Source: UBA931 sp036825435 (GTDB taxonomy: Bacteria > Pseudomonadota > Gammaproteobacteria > Burkholderiales > Casimicrobiaceae). From it: a stretch of DNA of 51,776 nt. Positions 22,754 through 31,503 of this stretch are shown one piece after another. The number at the start of each line of letters is the position of its first letter. Within the stretch, counting starts at the first letter, position 1. Under the pieces are notes generated by a model, which did not search any database, was not told the origin of the DNA, and worked only from the letters and a program-made list of their open reading frames with translations. The position numbers and the translations under genes were made by a program. The stretch covers positions 1-51,776 of the forward strand of contig DAISYG010000007.1 in NCBI GenBank assembly GCA_036825435.1, given 5' to 3'.

Positions 22754-25147
22754 ATGAGTTCGAGCACGAAGTCTTCCGCACGAGTCCTTCCTTTTGAAAA
22801 CCTGCGCATGACCGACGTGGATATCGTCGGCGGTAAAAATGCTTCGCTGGGGGAGATGATCAGTCAGCTCACGCAATCGGGCATTCGCGTTCCCGGCGGG
22901 TTTGCGACAACGGCACATGCCTTCCGCGAGTTTCTGGAAAGCAACGGGTTAACGGAAGCGATCAACAAAAAGCTCGACGGCTTGAATATCGACGATGTGG
23001 TGACACTGGCGAAAACCGGACGCGAAATCCGCGATATGGTAGCGGCGGCGCCATTCCCCAAAGCGTTTGAAGACGACATCCGTGCGGCGTATGAGCAACT
23101 GGCGAAGGATTTGCCCGATGCGTCGTTTGCGGTGCGTTCATCGGCAACGGCGGAAGATTTGCCCGATGCGTCGTTTGCGGGGCAGCAGGAAACGTTTTTG
23201 AATATTCGCGGCATCGACAGCGTGCTAACGGCGATCAAGGAAGTGTTCGCCTCGTTGTACAACGACCGCGCCATCGCGTACCGCGTGCATCAGGGTTTCG
23301 CACACAGCGAAGTCGCGCTTTCCGCCGGCGTGCAGCGCATGGTGCGCAGCGATATCGGCGCGGCAGGTGTGATGTTCACGATGGATACCGAATCGGGCTT
23401 TGATCAGGTGGTGTTCATCACGTCGGCGTATGGTTTGGGCGAAACGGTGGTGCAGGGCACGGTGAACCCCGACGAATTTTATGTGTACAAACCTAACCTC
23501 GAAGCGAACCGTCCGGCGATTTTGCGCAAAATTACCGGCAGTAAAGCGTTGAAGATGATTTTTAGCGACGATCAAGCGGCAGGGCGTTCCACGAAAACGG
23601 TTGAAGTACCGGAAGCGCAGCGCTTGGTATTTTCGATCAACGATGCCGAAATCGAAGAACTGGCGCGTTTTGCGATGAAGATCGAAGCGCATTATCAGCG
23701 CCCGATGGACATCGAATGGGGACGCGACGGTAACGATGGAAAAATTTATATTTTGCAAGCGCGTCCGGAAACGGTGAAGTCGCGCGAATCGACCGACGTT
23801 CTGCGTCGTTATCAGGTCAAAGGCGACAGCAAGGTGCTGGCGTCGGGGCGCGCGATTGGGCAAAAGGTTGGGCAAGGACGCGTGCGCGTCGTCAAGTCGA
23901 TCACCGAAATGGATCGTGTGCAAAAAGGTGATGTGCTGGTTGCCGACATGACCGACCCCGATTGGGAGCCGGTGATGAAACGCGCGGCGGCGATTGTCAC
24001 CAATCGCGGCGGCCGCACCTGCCACGCGGCAATCATCGCGCGCGAATTGGGCATTCCCGCTGTCGTCGGTTGCGGCAACGCGACAAACGTATTAATGGAA
24101 AACGATGAGGTGACGGTCTCCTGCGCCGAAGGCGATACCGGTAAAATTTACGAAGGCATGCTTGAAGTTTCAATCAAAGAAATTGCGTTGAGCAAGATGC
24201 CGGACGTTCCGGTGAAGATCATGATCAACGTTGGTAATCCCGAGCTGGCGTTTGGTTTCAGCCGCTTGCCGAACGAAGGCGTTGGCTTGGCGCGACTCGA
24301 ATTCATCATTAACCGAAACGTCGGCATTCACCCGCGTGCATTGCTCGAATTTGACTCACAACCCAATGAGCTGAAGCGCGAAATTCGCGAACGTATCATG
24401 GGTTATAGCGATCCGGTGGAGTTTTACGTTTCGAAGATCGCCGAAGGCGTGGCGACGATTGCGGCGGCGTTTGCGCCGAAGAAAGTGATCGTGCGTTTGT
24501 CCGACTTCAAATCGAACGAATATTTCAATCTGCTCGGCGGCGACCAATACGAGCCGCACGAAGAAAACCCGATGATCGGTTTTCGTGGTGCATCGCGCTA
24601 TCTTTCGGAGGACTTTTACGATTGCTTCGCACTCGAATGCCAGGCGATGCGGCGCGTGCGCGACGACATGGGATTGACCAACGTCGAAATCATGATTCCC
24701 TTCGTGCGCACGCTGAAAGAAGCACAGGGCGTGGTTGAATTGCTGAAGAAAAACGGGCTTGAGCGCGGCAAAAACGGTTTGCGCTTGATCATGATGTGCG
24801 AAGTGCCGTCGAACGCATTATTGGCTTCCGAATTTCTCGAATACTTCGATGGTTTCTCCATTGGTTCCAACGACATGACGCAACTAACGCTTGGCCTTGA
24901 TCGTGACTCTGGTGGCACCATTGCTGAAATTTTTGACGAGCGCGACCCGGCAGTGAAAAAAATGCTGGCGATGGCGATTACCGCGTGCCGAAGCAAAGAT
25001 CGCTATATTGGCATTTGTGGACAAGGACCATCCGATCACGCAGATTTTGCACAATGGTTGGTTGACCAAGGTATTTCCACCATCTCGTTGAACTCCGATA
25101 CGGTGGTTGAAACGTGGTTGGCTTTGGCGAACGTCAAGCCTGCATAA
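22754..25147 (+). CDS. ppsA: phosphoenolpyruvate synthase
   Basis: PpsA makes phosphoenolpyruvate from pyruvate and ATP, yielding AMP and phosphate, for gluconeogenesis. The 797-residue protein has the N-terminal ATP-grasp domain (GGKNASLGEM, RSSATAEDLPDASFAGQQET) and the swivelling domain with the phospho-accepting His424 in GGRTCHAAIIAREL. The C-terminal TIM barrel has catalytic Cys755 in CGQGPSDH; these match E. coli positions closely. The ATG at 22754 (MSSSTKSSARVLPF) is preferred over an upstream TTG. It is monocistronic, with its own promoter. Pyruvate phosphate dikinase is excluded by length and domain order. Confidence 0.95.
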   Translation: MSSSTKSSARVLPFENLRMTDVDIVGGKNASLGEMISQLTQSGIRVPGGFATTAHAFREFLESNGLTEAINKKLDGLNIDDVVTLAKTGREIRDMVAAAPFPKAFEDDIRAAYEQLAKDLPDASFAVRSSATAEDLPDASFAGQQETFLNIRGIDSVLTAIKEVFASLYNDRAIAYRVHQGFAHSEVALSAGVQRMVRSDIGAAGVMFTMDTESGFDQVVFITSAYGLGETVVQGTVNPDEFYVYKPNLEANRPAILRKITGSKALKMIFSDDQAAGRSTKTVEVPEAQRLVFSINDAEIEELARFAMKIEAHYQRPMDIEWGRDGNDGKIYILQARPETVKSRESTDVLRRYQVKGDSKVLASGRAIGQKVGQGRVRVVKSITEMDRVQKGDVLVADMTDPDWEPVMKRAAAIVTNRGGRTCHAAIIARELGIPAVVGCGNATNVLMENDEVTVSCAEGDTGKIYEGMLEVSIKEIALSKMPDVPVKIMINVGNPELAFGFSRLPNEGVGLARLEFIINRNVGIHPRALLEFDSQPNELKREIRERIMGYSDPVEFYVSKIAEGVATIAAAFAPKKVIVRLSDFKSNEYFNLLGGDQYEPHEENPMIGFRGASRYLSEDFYDCFALECQAMRRVRDDMGLTNVEIMIPFVRTLKEAQGVVELLKKNGLERGKNGLRLIMMCEVPSNALLASEFLEYFDGFSIGSNDMTQLTLGLDRDSGGTIAEIFDERDPAVKKMLAMAITACRSKDRYIGICGQGPSDHADFAQWLVDQGISTISLNSDTVVETWLALANVKPA

Positions 25148-25162
25148 ATTTCCTTCATCCTG

Positions 25163-25639
25163 ATGAAAACGCCGCCGCGCATTCACATAGTGCTGCGGCG
25201 TTCGCGTTATCTTGGTATTTTTATTCTGACAGCGACGATACTGACATGCGCATTGTTATGGATGCTGCCGTGGCCATGGTGGGTAACGCTCGCGGCTAAT
25301 ATTCTTATTGCTGTCTGGTGCTATTTCGCATGGCAAAAATATGTACTTCGGAAAAGTCGCGCGTTAACGCTGACCACGTTGACACTGTACGCTGATGGCC
25401 GTTTGCTTTTGGGCATGTCGCGTGACGCAAGCGACGAGCGAATCGAGAAAAAAGCAACGCTGCAAGACGGATATTTTGTTGGCAATAACTTCATGACCTT
25501 GCTTTGGTGCGAAAATGTTAACGACAAACGAGGTTCAATCATTATCGTCGCGGACACGGTGACGGAAGACGAATGGCGTAGATTGAAGATTCTATTGCGT
25601 TATGCGCGAACGGGTGTTTTGGAAGAGGAGGCACTATAA
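25163..25639 (+). CDS. YgfX-like inner membrane protein
   Basis: The 158-residue product begins with a basic segment and a two-helix membrane hairpin (about residues 16-37 and 40-56). A soluble beta-rich part follows, with LTLYADGRLLL, then TEDEWRRLKILLRYAR near the end. This layout fits the YgfX/CptA family, whose E. coli member inhibits cytoskeletal proteins and is paired with the antitoxin-like SdhE; no sdhE is next to it here. The 3' end overlaps recJ by 6 bases on the opposite strand. The family call rests on layout and the C-terminal pattern, not on a search. Confidence 0.65.
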   Translation: MKTPPRIHIVLRRSRYLGIFILTATILTCALLWMLPWPWWVTLAANILIAVWCYFAWQKYVLRKSRALTLTTLTLYADGRLLLGMSRDASDERIEKKATLQDGYFVGNNFMTLLWCENVNDKRGSIIIVADTVTEDEWRRLKILLRYARTGVLEEEAL

Positions 25640-27352
25640 ACTTTCGATGGGTTCCCAATGCGCAATCACCAATTGCAACGAACGCATGCCGCGATATTCG
25701 TGAACATCGGCGCGGTATGTCGCATGTATTTTTTTCGGTAATGACGTGGTGTCGCCAAACAAAACAGCCTCAAACACTTTGTCGCCCAAAAGCAGCGACA
25801 GGCGCGAATGTTTTTCTGCCATGATTTTTTGCCGTACGACGGTAAAAGTATTATCAAACAACGGCGGCGGAAAAGTTTGCCCCCAAATTTGTTCGTGCAA
25901 CGTTTGTGCGAGCGCAAAGGTCAATGTTGTTTCCGATAATGCACCATCGGACTCAGTGACTCGAAGCAATTGTTCCGGCGTCAATAATTCGCGCACAACT
26001 TCTTCAAACAAGCGACTGAATTCATCGAAATATTGGCTTTTCAATGTCAAGCCCGCCGCCATCGCGTGACCGCCGAATTTATCCATGATGTGCGGCGCGC
26101 GCTTGGCGACGAGATCCAATGCGTCGCGTAGATGCAATCCAGGGATGGAACGACCGGAGCCGCGCAAGATTTCGCCATTGTCTTCGTTATCGGGGCTGCC
26201 AAAAACAATCGTCGGGCGGAAAAAACGTTCTTTCAAACGCGATGCGACAATGCCGATCACGCCGGGATGCCATTCGCGCCGCGCCACGCATAACGAAAAA
26301 TGATGTTCAATATCCTGATCGTCGAATTGTTCAATCTCGTCGAGTGCTTCTTGTTGAATGTCGGCTTCTACCAAGCGCCGCGTACGATTGAGCGTATCCA
26401 GCTCTTCGGCATATTGTTGTGCTTCGTTTTCATCGTCGGTAAGCAGACAACGAATGCCGAGGCTCATGTCGGCGAGTCGTCCGGCGGCGTTCAAACGCGG
26501 TGCCACAGCAAAACCGAGATCGAAAGCATTGGCATTGGTGGGGTCGCGTCGGCTGACCGAAAAGAGCGCACGGATTCCCGGCAACATGTGATCGGCGCGC
26601 ATGCGTCGCAATCCTTGAGCGACGAGAATGCGGTTGGCGTGATCAAGCGACACCACATCGGCGATGGTTCCAAGCGCAACAAGATCAAGGAACGTCGCAA
26701 GGTTTGGCATTGCGTTTTCTTGCATCAGGTTTTGTTTGCGCATTCGTGCGCGTAAAGCAGCCAGCACATAAAACATCACACCGACACCGGCAAGGTGTTT
26801 CAATGGAAAGGGACACTCTGGTTGGTTTGGGTTGACGATGATCGCCGGTGTCGGCAACGCATCGCCCGGAAGATGATGGTCGGTGATGAGCACATCGATA
26901 CCACGGCGTGCAGCTTCGGCAACACCATCGATGCTGGCGATGCCATTATCAACAGTCAACAATAGATGTGGTTTGAGCGGCGCGGCGAGTTCAACGATGT
27001 CGGGCGTCAAACCATAACCGTGTTTCATGCGGTCGGGGACGATAAAGTCGATTTCCGCACCAAAAGCACGCAGCCCCCGGATCGCCAGAGCGCATGCCGT
27101 TGCGCCATCGGCATCGTAATCGGCAATCACAACGATTTTTTCGCGGTGCTGGATTGCATCGCAAAGACGTTGCGCGGCGAGATCGGCATTTTTAAGCTGA
27201 TGAAAATCTGGCAACAGTGCCAAGTCATATTTCAGTGCGTCCGCGTTATCAACACCGCGTGCGGCAAAAATGCGTGCAAGGATGGGGTCAACTCCGGCGT
27301 CGAGCAACACGGCAAGGTTTTCGGCGGGGACAGGACGTTGTTGGAGCAACAT
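25634..27352 (-). CDS. recJ: single-stranded-DNA-specific exonuclease RecJ
   Basis: RecJ is the 5'-3' exonuclease of recombination and mismatch repair. The 572-residue protein has the DHH-family metal motifs VIADYDADGATA (about 74-85), LLTVDNG and ITDHHLPG. The DHHA1 domain follows with RLNAAGRLADMSLG, GVIGIVASRL, GSGRSIPG and GGHAMAAGLTL, then the C-terminal OB-fold ending LQLVIAHWEPIESL. It converges on the ygfX-like gene (6-base overlap) and is divergent from lolC; recJ beside lolCD is a familiar betaproteobacterial arrangement. Confidence 0.95.
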   Translation of the reverse strand: MLLQQRPVPAENLAVLLDAGVDPILARIFAARGVDNADALKYDLALLPDFHQLKNADLAAQRLCDAIQHREKIVVIADYDADGATACALAIRGLRAFGAEIDFIVPDRMKHGYGLTPDIVELAAPLKPHLLLTVDNGIASIDGVAEAARRGIDVLITDHHLPGDALPTPAIIVNPNQPECPFPLKHLAGVGVMFYVLAALRARMRKQNLMQENAMPNLATFLDLVALGTIADVVSLDHANRILVAQGLRRMRADHMLPGIRALFSVSRRDPTNANAFDLGFAVAPRLNAAGRLADMSLGIRCLLTDDENEAQQYAEELDTLNRTRRLVEADIQQEALDEIEQFDDQDIEHHFSLCVARREWHPGVIGIVASRLKERFFRPTIVFGSPDNEDNGEILRGSGRSIPGLHLRDALDLVAKRAPHIMDKFGGHAMAAGLTLKSQYFDEFSRLFEEVVRELLTPEQLLRVTESDGALSETTLTFALAQTLHEQIWGQTFPPPLFDNTFTVVRQKIMAEKHSRLSLLLGDKVFEAVLFGDTTSLPKKIHATYRADVHEYRGMRSLQLVIAHWEPIESL

Positions 27353-27433
27353 TTGTTCAGACTTTGGAAATCATGAAACAGAAATACCGTGCGATAATAC
27401 GCGCGTTTTGACGTTCACGGGATTTTTCCCTCG

Positions 27434-28684
27434 ATGCGCTTTCCTTACGAATTGAAAATCGGCTTGCGTTACGCGTTCTCTGCCAAAGGGCAGGGGCGCG
27501 ATATTGTCGTGTCGATCATTTCCTTTTTCTCTTCGGCGGGGATTGCGCTGGGTGTTGCGGCATTGATTGTCGTGCTGTCAGTGATGAACGGTTTTCAGAA
27601 GGAATTGCGTACGCGCATTTTATCGGTGGCGTCGCACATCGAAATCCGCGCGTTTCCGCAGATGGAAAATTGGCAATTGGCGGAGCAGGTGGCGCGACTC
27701 AACCCGCATGTACAGGCTACTGCGCCGTATATCATCGGGCAGGCGATGCTTTCGCATGAAAACGTCAGTCGCGGTTCACTGATTCGCGGCATCATGCCGG
27801 ACATGGAAAACACGGTTGCCGATATCGAAGAGCATATGGTTTCCGGCAGTCTGAACGATTTGCATTCAGGTGAATTCAGCATCGTGATCGGCATGGAGCA
27901 GGCGCGAATGCTCGGCGTCGGCATGGATGACGATATCGTCGTGATTGTGCCGCAGGGTACGACCACGCCTGCCGGAACGGTGCCGCGCATGCGTTCGTTC
28001 AAGGTGGTGGGTATTTTCGATATTGGCATGTACGAATACGACAGCGGTCTCGCGCTGATGCATATCGCTGACGCGCAGCGTTTGTATCGCATGACCGGTG
28101 TGTCCGGTGTGCGTTTGAAACTCGATGATTTGTTCAACGCGCCAATGATCGGGCACGATATTTCCGAAATGTTGCCGTTCAACTTGGAGGTGCGCGACTG
28201 GACGCGCAGTCACGCCAATTTTTTCCGCGCCGTGCAAATCGAAAAACGCATGATGTTTTTGATTTTGATTTTGATTATTCTGGTGGCGACGTTCAACATC
28301 ATTTCTGCACAGGTAATGGCAGTGACGGAGAAACGTGCTGACATCGCGATTTTGCGTACATTGGGCGCGTCGCCGGCGTCAATTCTGGCGATTTTCATGT
28401 TTCAGGGCGCGCTGGTTGGCGTGATCGGCACGCTGCTTGGCGTGGCGGGTGGCGTGGCGCTGGCGCTGAATATTGACGTTGTCGTGCCTGCGATTGAACG
28501 ACTGTTCAACGTTCAGTTCCTCGATAAATCCGTGTACTACATCAGCGAGCTTCCGTCCGATTTGCAAAGTAACGATGTAATCGTCATTGCATGTACGGCA
28601 TTTTTCTTCGCGTTGGCGGCGACCATTTATCCTGCTTGGAAGGCAGCGCGCGTCAACCCGGCAACGGCTTTGCGTTATGAATGA
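27434..28684 (+). CDS. lolC: lipoprotein-releasing ABC transporter permease LolC/E
   Basis: This 416-residue inner-membrane permease lifts mature lipoproteins out of the inner membrane to LolA. It has an N-terminal helix (about 24-47) and a large periplasmic domain (about 48-270). Three more helices form the FtsX/MacB-like core (MMFLILILIILVATFNIISA, then two near 320-345 and 375-400), ending in the typical PAWKAARVNPATALRYE. A single permease is present, as in the LolF-type arrangement, rather than separate lolC and lolE. It overlaps lolD by 8 bases. Confidence 0.93.
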   Translation: MRFPYELKIGLRYAFSAKGQGRDIVVSIISFFSSAGIALGVAALIVVLSVMNGFQKELRTRILSVASHIEIRAFPQMENWQLAEQVARLNPHVQATAPYIIGQAMLSHENVSRGSLIRGIMPDMENTVADIEEHMVSGSLNDLHSGEFSIVIGMEQARMLGVGMDDDIVVIVPQGTTTPAGTVPRMRSFKVVGIFDIGMYEYDSGLALMHIADAQRLYRMTGVSGVRLKLDDLFNAPMIGHDISEMLPFNLEVRDWTRSHANFFRAVQIEKRMMFLILILIILVATFNIISAQVMAVTEKRADIAILRTLGASPASILAIFMFQGALVGVIGTLLGVAGGVALALNIDVVVPAIERLFNVQFLDKSVYYISELPSDLQSNDVIVIACTAFFFALAATIYPAWKAARVNPATALRYE

Positions 28685-29372
28685 CGTTTCCAACTCCCCC
28701 GTCTTGGCGTGCACGCATCTCGCCAAAACCTATGAGAGTAATAAACTCAAGGTGCCGGTGCTGCTCGATGTTAATCTGGAAATTGCGCCCGGCGAATGCG
28801 TGGCAATTGTGGGTAGCTCTGGTTCCGGTAAAAGCACGTTGTTGCATTTGCTTGGCGGTCTGGACGACGTTACGAGCGGGCAGGTGTTTCTGGAAGGGCG
28901 CGACTTGGTCAACATGAGCGAGCGCGAGCGCGGCGTGGCGCGCAACCAGAAACTCGGATTTGTGTACCAATTTCATCATTTGCTGCCGGAATTTTCCGCG
29001 CTGGAAAACGTGATGATGCCGCTGACGATCCGTCGCGCCGACAAAACCGAAGCGCGGCAGCGGGCACAGGACATGCTGGCGCGGGTGGGATTGGAGCAAC
29101 GGGCGGTGCATCTTCCGGGCGAGCTTTCCGGCGGCGAACGGCAGCGCGTGGCGCTGGCGCGGGCGCTGGTGACGAAGCCGCGCTGTGTGTTGGCAGACGA
29201 ACCAACCGGCAATCTGGATCGCGCCACGGCGCAACAGGTGTTCGATTTGATGCTGGATTTGAAGCAGGAAGCGGGCACAGCGCTCGTCATTGTGACGCAC
29301 GATAACGACCTCGCCGCGCAGGCGCAGCGGCGCTTGCATCTAATTGATGGCGTGCTGAGCGAAGTGGGCTGA
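28677..29372 (+). CDS. lolD: lipoprotein-releasing ABC transporter ATPase LolD
   Basis: The 231-residue ATPase powers LolC. It has Walker A GSSGSGKST, the Q-loop YQFHHLLPEF typical of LolD/MacB ATPases, signature LSGGERQRVALARAL, Walker B CVLADEPTGNLD and the switch VTHD. The ATG at 28677 lies within the end of lolC, so the two are translationally coupled. A leader terminator separates it from rimP. Confidence 0.94.
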   Translation: MNDVSNSPVLACTHLAKTYESNKLKVPVLLDVNLEIAPGECVAIVGSSGSGKSTLLHLLGGLDDVTSGQVFLEGRDLVNMSERERGVARNQKLGFVYQFHHLLPEFSALENVMMPLTIRRADKTEARQRAQDMLARVGLEQRAVHLPGELSGGERQRVALARALVTKPRCVLADEPTGNLDRATAQQVFDLMLDLKQEAGTALVIVTHDNDLAAQAQRRLHLIDGVLSEVG

Positions 29373-29443
29373 ATGCAAGACGCGTGCGCTATGATTCCTG
29401 CGTGATTTCTGTTAAAATGAGCGCCGGAAAAATAACGACCAAG

Positions 29444-29473
29444 AAATGGGCTGTCCACAGCCCATTTTTTTTT
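29444..29473 (+). terminator. intrinsic terminator between lolD and rimP
   Basis: The stem AAATGGGCTG/CAGCCCATTT with loop TCCA is followed by an uninterrupted T-run (to 29473), only 11 bases before the rimP start. It ends the lolCD transcript. If the rimP operon promoter lies upstream (TAAAAT at 29413-29418 is a candidate -10), it would also act as an attenuator of the rimP-nusA-infB operon. Confidence 0.85.
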
Positions 29474-29484
29474 CCCGTTAACTT

Positions 29485-29931
29485 ATGAATATTGGTGAAC
29501 TTTTAGAAAAAACGCTGCCCGCATTGGGCTTTGAACTGGTGGATCTGGAAATGTCCCCAAAGGGACGCACGATTCGCATTTTTATCGACACGCCTGATGG
29601 CGTTAGTGTCGATGATTGCGCGCGTGTCAGCCACCATTTGACGCATTTGTTCACGGCGGAAAACATCGATTATGACCGGCTGGAAGTTTCGTCGCCGGGG
29701 CTGGATCGTCCGTTGAAAAAGCTGGCGGATTTTGAACGCTTTCAGGGCGAAGAAGCACAACTGGTGCTGCGCGAGCCGATTGAGGAAGCGCGCAAGATGA
29801 AAGTGTTGCTTCAAGGTGTCGAAAATGAACGCGTGCGCGTCGAGCGCGGCGGCAAGACGTTATTGATTGAGTTCTCGCAGATTGAACGGGCGCGGCTCGT
29901 TCCCAACATCGAATGGAGAAAAAGAAAATGA
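29485..29931 (+). CDS. rimP: ribosome maturation factor RimP
   Basis: This 148-residue 30S assembly factor has the family pattern LEKTLPALGFELVDLEM, IRIFID and VSSPGLDRPLK followed by F.RFQGEEAQL in the C-terminal SH3-like domain. It is first in the conserved rimP-nusA-infB-rbfA-truB order. Its stop overlaps the nusA start. The start sits just after the terminator, whose T-run adjoins the ribosome site region. Confidence 0.93.
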   Translation: MNIGELLEKTLPALGFELVDLEMSPKGRTIRIFIDTPDGVSVDDCARVSHHLTHLFTAENIDYDRLEVSSPGLDRPLKKLADFERFQGEEAQLVLREPIEEARKMKVLLQGVENERVRVERGGKTLLIEFSQIERARLVPNIEWRKRK

Positions 29932-31454
29932 ACCGCGATTTGTTGCTTTTGGTGGATGCGCTGGCGCGCGAGAAAAATGTACCGAGAGAAATCGTTTTTT
30001 CCGCGCTGGAATTCGCCTTGGCGTCGGCGACCAAAAAACGTTTCAAGGACGAAGTCGATGTGCGCGTTGAGATCGACCGCGAAACCGGCGATTACGAAGC
30101 ATTCCGCTGCTGGACGGTGGTGCCAGATGACGAACACGAAGAACCATCGCGCCAGATCGCGATGACCGATGTGATCGAAAAGAACATGGGGCTGGAGATT
30201 GGCGACGTGGTCGAAGAGCCTCTGGAAGCGGTAGAGTTCGGACGCATTGGCGCGCAGGCGGCGAAGCAGGTGATTTTGCAGCGCATCCGCGACGCCGAGC
30301 GCGAGCAGATCATCAACGATTTTCTTGAACGTCAGGATAATCTGCTGAATGGCACGGTGAAACGCGTTGAGCGCGGTAACGTCATTCTCGAATCGGGAAA
30401 AATCGAAGGTGTTATTCCGCGCGACCAAGTCATTCCACGCGAAATTTTGCGTGTTGGTGACCGCGTGCGTGCTTACGTGATGAAGGTTGACCGTCAGGCG
30501 AAAGGTCCACAACTGATTCTGTCGCGTACCGCGCCGGAATTTTTGGTTCGCTTGTTCGAGCTTGAAGTGCCGGAAATCGAAGAGAATTTGATCGAGATTG
30601 TCGGCGCTGCCCGCGATCCCGGTTTGCGCGCCAAGATTGCCGTGCGTTCCAACGATCCGCGCCTCGACGCGCAGGGAACGTGCATCGGCATGCGTGGTTC
30701 GCGCGTTACCGCTGTGACCAATGAGCTTTCCGGCGAACGCATCGACATCGTGTTGTGGTCAGAAGATCCGGCGAAATACGTGATCAACGCGCTTGCGCCG
30801 GCGGAAGTACAGAGCATCATCGTTGATGAAGACAAACACTCGATGGACGTTGTGGTCAGCGAAGAAAATCTCGCCATTGCCATCGGGCGCAACGGTCAGA
30901 ACGTGCGTCTCGCTTCGGAAATGACAGGTTGGCAAATCAATCTGATGAACGAAGAAGATTCGCAGAAGAAGAGCGAAGAAGAAGCGCAGAAACTGCGTTC
31001 GCTGTTTACTGAACGTCTCGATGTTGATGATGAAGTCGCCGATATTTTGATCGGCGAAGGTTTTTCATCGCTTGAAGAAATCGCTTACGTGCCGATCAGT
31101 GAAATGATGGAGATCGAAGCGTTTGACGAAGATACCGTCGAAGAATTGCGCAACCGCGCTCGCAACGCGCTGCTCACCGATGAAATCGCGCTCGAAGAAA
31201 GCGTGAAGGATGTCGAAGAGGAAATGCTGAATCTGGACGGCATGTCGATGACGCTGGCGGCGGAGCTGTCAACGCACGGCATCAAAACGCGCGACGATTT
31301 GGGCGATCTTGCCGTGGACGAATTGATGGAAATGGTCGATCTGACGGAGCAACAGGCGCAAACGCTGATCATGAATGCGCGCGCGCACTGGTTTGCGGAT
31401 GAAGAGGCAGACGAAGCGCCACAAGAAGTGCCACAGGAAGAGGGTACGGTTTGA
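29928..31454 (+). CDS. nusA: transcription termination/antitermination protein NusA
   Basis: NusA binds RNA polymerase and nascent RNA to tune pausing, termination and antitermination. The 508-residue protein starts MNRDLLLLVDALAREKNV. It has the S1 domain (about 135-200, GTVKRVERGNVILESG), two KH domains (AKIAVRSNDP, CIGMRGSRV and LAIAIGRNGQNVRLASE), and two C-terminal acidic repeats as in proteobacterial NusA (GEGFSSLEEIAYVP and LSTHGIKTRDDLGDLAVDEL). The ATG at 29928 overlaps the rimP stop; an in-frame start 5 codons earlier is not needed. Confidence 0.95.
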   Translation: MNRDLLLLVDALAREKNVPREIVFSALEFALASATKKRFKDEVDVRVEIDRETGDYEAFRCWTVVPDDEHEEPSRQIAMTDVIEKNMGLEIGDVVEEPLEAVEFGRIGAQAAKQVILQRIRDAEREQIINDFLERQDNLLNGTVKRVERGNVILESGKIEGVIPRDQVIPREILRVGDRVRAYVMKVDRQAKGPQLILSRTAPEFLVRLFELEVPEIEENLIEIVGAARDPGLRAKIAVRSNDPRLDAQGTCIGMRGSRVTAVTNELSGERIDIVLWSEDPAKYVINALAPAEVQSIIVDEDKHSMDVVVSEENLAIAIGRNGQNVRLASEMTGWQINLMNEEDSQKKSEEEAQKLRSLFTERLDVDDEVADILIGEGFSSLEEIAYVPISEMMEIEAFDEDTVEELRNRARNALLTDEIALEESVKDVEEEMLNLDGMSMTLAAELSTHGIKTRDDLGDLAVDELMEMVDLTEQQAQTLIMNARAHWFADEEADEAPQEVPQEEGTV

Positions 31455-31503
31455 GGAACGTAGCGAGACGCCATAGCCCATTAAGTATCAGGAGAAAAGC
31501 AGG

